IMG/VR virus record: IMGVR_UViG_3300047157_000174 | Location: 1 to 64,000 of that record | Length of the DNA: 64,000 bases | DNA from: a virus | Direction: 5' to 3' (one strand) | Shown here: piece after piece, positions 61,923 through 64,000 of the stretch | Numbering within the stretch: position 1 is the first letter of the stretch | Layout of the letters: the number at the start of each line of letters is the position of its first letter | The notes under the pieces: generated by a model | Databases searched by the model: none | What the model was told of the DNA's origin: nothing | What the model saw: the letters and a program-made list of their open reading frames with translations, nothing else | Translations under genes and position numbers: made by a program

Positions 61923-63761
61923 TTATTCTTTATTTTTCTTAGAAGTAATGTTGTTGCCAAATGTTTTATCGGCAAGTTGCCTTGCTTCTTCCGATGTTAT
62001 CTTAGATTTAGATTTATATTTCTTTTTTCTTCGTCTATATTTACCTGTATCTAATTTTGGTAATTTTTTCCTAGCCTCTTTCTGTTCCTTATTATTAGGT
62101 TTAATAGTAAATTTATCTCCATTTAACCGTCTTAATTTGGTCTCTTCTACTTCCTCCATATATTCATCAGAAGGAATAAATGAAGACAATTCTTTAGGGT
62201 CATATTCTTTTTTTGGTTTTCTTTCATTAGGCATTGTTTTATATTCTTCAACATTTATTCTTTCACCAAAAGGTCTAGGGGGAAGTTTAAGTTTTGTCTG
62301 TCTGAGTCCATAATCAGAAAGCCAATCTCTTCCAGTTCTTTCTAGTTCCTTTATGTCTTCTTGAGAAATGCTATCAAAGGTAAATTTGTCTTGATGTATC
62401 TTCTTCTTCGGTGAGTTTGTTTGTTTAGGTTTAGTTTCTTTAAATTTAGTTCTTTGAGAATATTCTGCTTTATCTGAACCGAGTTTGAGTTTGTAAGGTA
62501 GTATATTTTTCTCAACAAGTTCGATGTATGTCTTCATTAAATTTTCTATTTCTTTATTTTGTACTTCTCTATCCTCGAAAAACTTTAAAGTTTTATCTGA
62601 ATATTCATCTGAATACTTATCTTCTTCGGACAAACCTTCTTTTTCTTTCAAAAAATCTCCAAGTGTTTTTGTTAATGATTCAAGTTTTTCCTTTATATCC
62701 CTTTCAATGTTTTCCATTTCGGCATCTTGTTCAAAAATTCTTTTTACATCTTTTCCTTCTGAATTATCTGCAATACTATCAGAAATTCTATTTCTTAAAT
62801 TTACATAAACTTCAAATTTATTTTCAACCTTTGTAAGATTTTTTATTTCAGCACTTATTTTTATAAGTTCTTCATTTATGTTCGCTTTAAAATCCTTTTC
62901 TCTTTGTTCAGCGTTTTCATCAACAACAAGGTTTCCCTCTCCCGATGGTGATTGTGTTCTTCTAAACGATTGAGGATTCTCTAGTTTTTTCTTGTATAGA
63001 TTTCTTAATAAATCCATTTTTTCTTCCGGTAAGAATAGACTAGAATCAAGAACAACCCCCCTCGTACTCATATAGTCTAAATCTTTTTGTAAATTACTAA
63101 GACTTCTAGCAGATATTCTATACGAAGGTACTTTACTTATCTTAGCCATAACGTCTAATGCATTATTCAAATACACAATTATTTCGAAATTAGATTCTAA
63201 TGTATCTTTAGCCTCAGATAATACCTTACTACCTTGCAATCTAGTGTCTTCTCTAATATCATCTTCCAAAATCGCAATTCTAGAAATTAATTCTAAAACT
63301 AAAAATTTATTTTCTGAATTGAACAGAATAGATATTTCAGAATCTTTCATAGCATCTAATAAAGATTCGGGATTCGATGTGCTTAATCTTTTAATAATAG
63401 GTTTTAATTCTGTTAATTTAGAATCATATTTAAAATTAATATAATTATTGAATGCTTCTCTATTTGGGTTTTTAGTGGCATACTTATTTTTCTGTTTAAT
63501 ACCTAACTTTTTAAACAAACGATATAATTTTTTTTCATTGTTATCTCTGTCTGCTTCAATTAATTCACTATATCGTTTAGGTAGAATACCACCTCTTAAA
63601 AAATAATTATTTAAGTCTTTATACAAATTTCTAAGAAGTTTTTCTTTCTCTTCATCTAGAGAATCTTTGTTTAATATTTCCTTAAACAACCTTAGTTCTT
63701 TTTTTAATTTAGATTCTTTATCGTCCCTTTTTTTATTTTTTAAAATATCCATGAACGACAT
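61923..63761 (-). CDS. large charged head-module protein with N-terminal MSFMDILK motif
   Basis: A 612-residue protein beginning MSFMDILK, close to the MSWEDILK of its neighbours, with a perfect AAGGAGG site upstream. It is very rich in Lys, Glu, Asp, Leu and Ser, with long predicted coiled-coil helices and a basic end (KYRRRKKKYKSKSK). No enzymatic motif was found. It lies directly after the partial gene at the window edge. It may be an internal head protein, with the basic end contacting DNA. Confidence 0.6.
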   Translation of the reverse strand: MSFMDILKNKKRDDKESKLKKELRLFKEILNKDSLDEEKEKLLRNLYKDLNNYFLRGGILPKRYSELIEADRDNNEKKLYRLFKKLGIKQKNKYATKNPNREAFNNYINFKYDSKLTELKPIIKRLSTSNPESLLDAMKDSEISILFNSENKFLVLELISRIAILEDDIREDTRLQGSKVLSEAKDTLESNFEIIVYLNNALDVMAKISKVPSYRISARSLSNLQKDLDYMSTRGVVLDSSLFLPEEKMDLLRNLYKKKLENPQSFRRTQSPSGEGNLVVDENAEQREKDFKANINEELIKISAEIKNLTKVENKFEVYVNLRNRISDSIADNSEGKDVKRIFEQDAEMENIERDIKEKLESLTKTLGDFLKEKEGLSEEDKYSDEYSDKTLKFFEDREVQNKEIENLMKTYIELVEKNILPYKLKLGSDKAEYSQRTKFKETKPKQTNSPKKKIHQDKFTFDSISQEDIKELERTGRDWLSDYGLRQTKLKLPPRPFGERINVEEYKTMPNERKPKKEYDPKELSSFIPSDEYMEEVEETKLRRLNGDKFTIKPNNKEQKEARKKLPKLDTGKYRRRKKKYKSKSKITSEEARQLADKTFGNNITSKKNKE

Positions 63762-63773
63762 AATCTAACCTCC

Positions 63774-64000
63774 TTAGAATGGTATATTTTCACTACGCAT
63801 ATTCTTTCTTTTAGGAGTTATCATAACGTCAGGAATATTACTAGGTGCATCATCAGTTTTATTTTTTAATGTTGTACTTGGGTCAACACCTACAACAGAA
63901 TAATCCCTACTAATAGTAACATTATTCTTCTGCTCTGCACCTTCTTTAATTCTCGCTTGCTTTAATTCTCTTTCTAATTGTCTTACACTTTTTTCTTCAC
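63774..64000 (-). CDS. C-terminal end of an unidentified gene (cut by window edge)
   Basis: An open minus-strand frame enters from the right edge and ends at TAA 63774-63776. The visible 74 residues are a charged helix (SVRQLERELKQARIKEGAEQ), then a flexible Pro/Thr/Asn-rich tail ending ENIPF. In gene order this place could hold the portal protein, whose ends are often like this, but the part seen is too short to decide. Confidence 0.45.
   Translation of the reverse strand, partial: EEKSVRQLERELKQARIKEGAEQKNNVTISRDYSVVGVDPSTTLKNKTDDAPSNIPDVMITPKRKNMRSENIPF

Noticed and set aside
63774-64000. Portal or large terminase at the right edge
   Set aside because: Only 74 C-terminal residues are visible and none of the known motifs is present, so no name can be supported.

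Overview
The window looks like part of the genome of a tailed double-stranded DNA virus of an archaeon. The closest fit I can name is the magrovirus-like viruses of marine group II Euryarchaeota (Poseidoniales). That name is inferred from gene content, not from a database search. The DNA is AT-rich and almost fully coding. Many genes overlap by 1 to 4 bases (ATGA, TAATG, GTGA junctions), and many starts have a clear AAGGAGG or AGGTGAT-type ribosome binding site. The replication proteins are of archaeal/eukaryotic type: sliding clamp, clamp loader, family B polymerase, a PriS-PriL-like primase, an ERCC4/XPF-type nuclease and ATP-dependent ligases. The particle genes are those of an HK97-type tailed virus.

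Layout. Bases 1 to 21.4 kb are one plus-strand early/replication block. It starts with the end of a ThiF/E1-like protein followed by a zinc protein and a JAMM (Mov34/JAB) isopeptidase. Next come a PC4-like ssDNA binder, DNA ligase, a degenerate clamp-loader-like protein, RFC small subunit, a probable ssDNA-binding protein, a RecA-fold ATPase and PCNA. Then follow a DNA polymerase B split into two genes, a Cas4/RecB-like nuclease, a thioredoxin-like protein, primase, XPF-like nuclease, a probable replicative helicase and a free-standing DEDD exonuclease. Small zinc-ribbon and micro-genes are scattered through the block. It ends at T-rich terminators at 21.38-21.47 kb. A short cluster of tiny plus-strand genes (21.6-21.94 kb), with its own TATA-like box, meets the end of the other block.

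Bases 64 to 21.94 kb are one minus-strand late block, read from right to left. It begins with a partial gene at the edge and a set of internal head proteins. These are followed by a second, 869-residue DNA ligase, a fused prohead protease-scaffold, the major capsid protein and a protein with a histone-H1-like tail. Two membrane proteins and an Arf-like small GTPase come next, then head-tail connectors, tail tube, tail assembly chaperones made with a -1 frameshift, tape measure, tail hub, lectin-like protein, a 3260-residue fibre and a fibre-assembly chaperone. Portal and large terminase are not visible and probably lie beyond base 64000.

Most notable points: (1) a short WEDIL/WDDVH-type motif shared by the N-termini of several head-module proteins and the C-termini of the scaffold-protease and a neighbour, which may be a capsid-targeting or cargo-loading signal; (2) an Arf-like GTPase with two membrane proteins among the late genes; (3) a canonical GGGAAAC slippery site linking the tail chaperones; (4) the E1-like plus JAMM pair; (5) a polymerase split just before motif C by two unrelated genes; (6) a 19-bp RNA hairpin after the capsid gene whose three imperfect positions are all G-U pairs on the transcribed strand.
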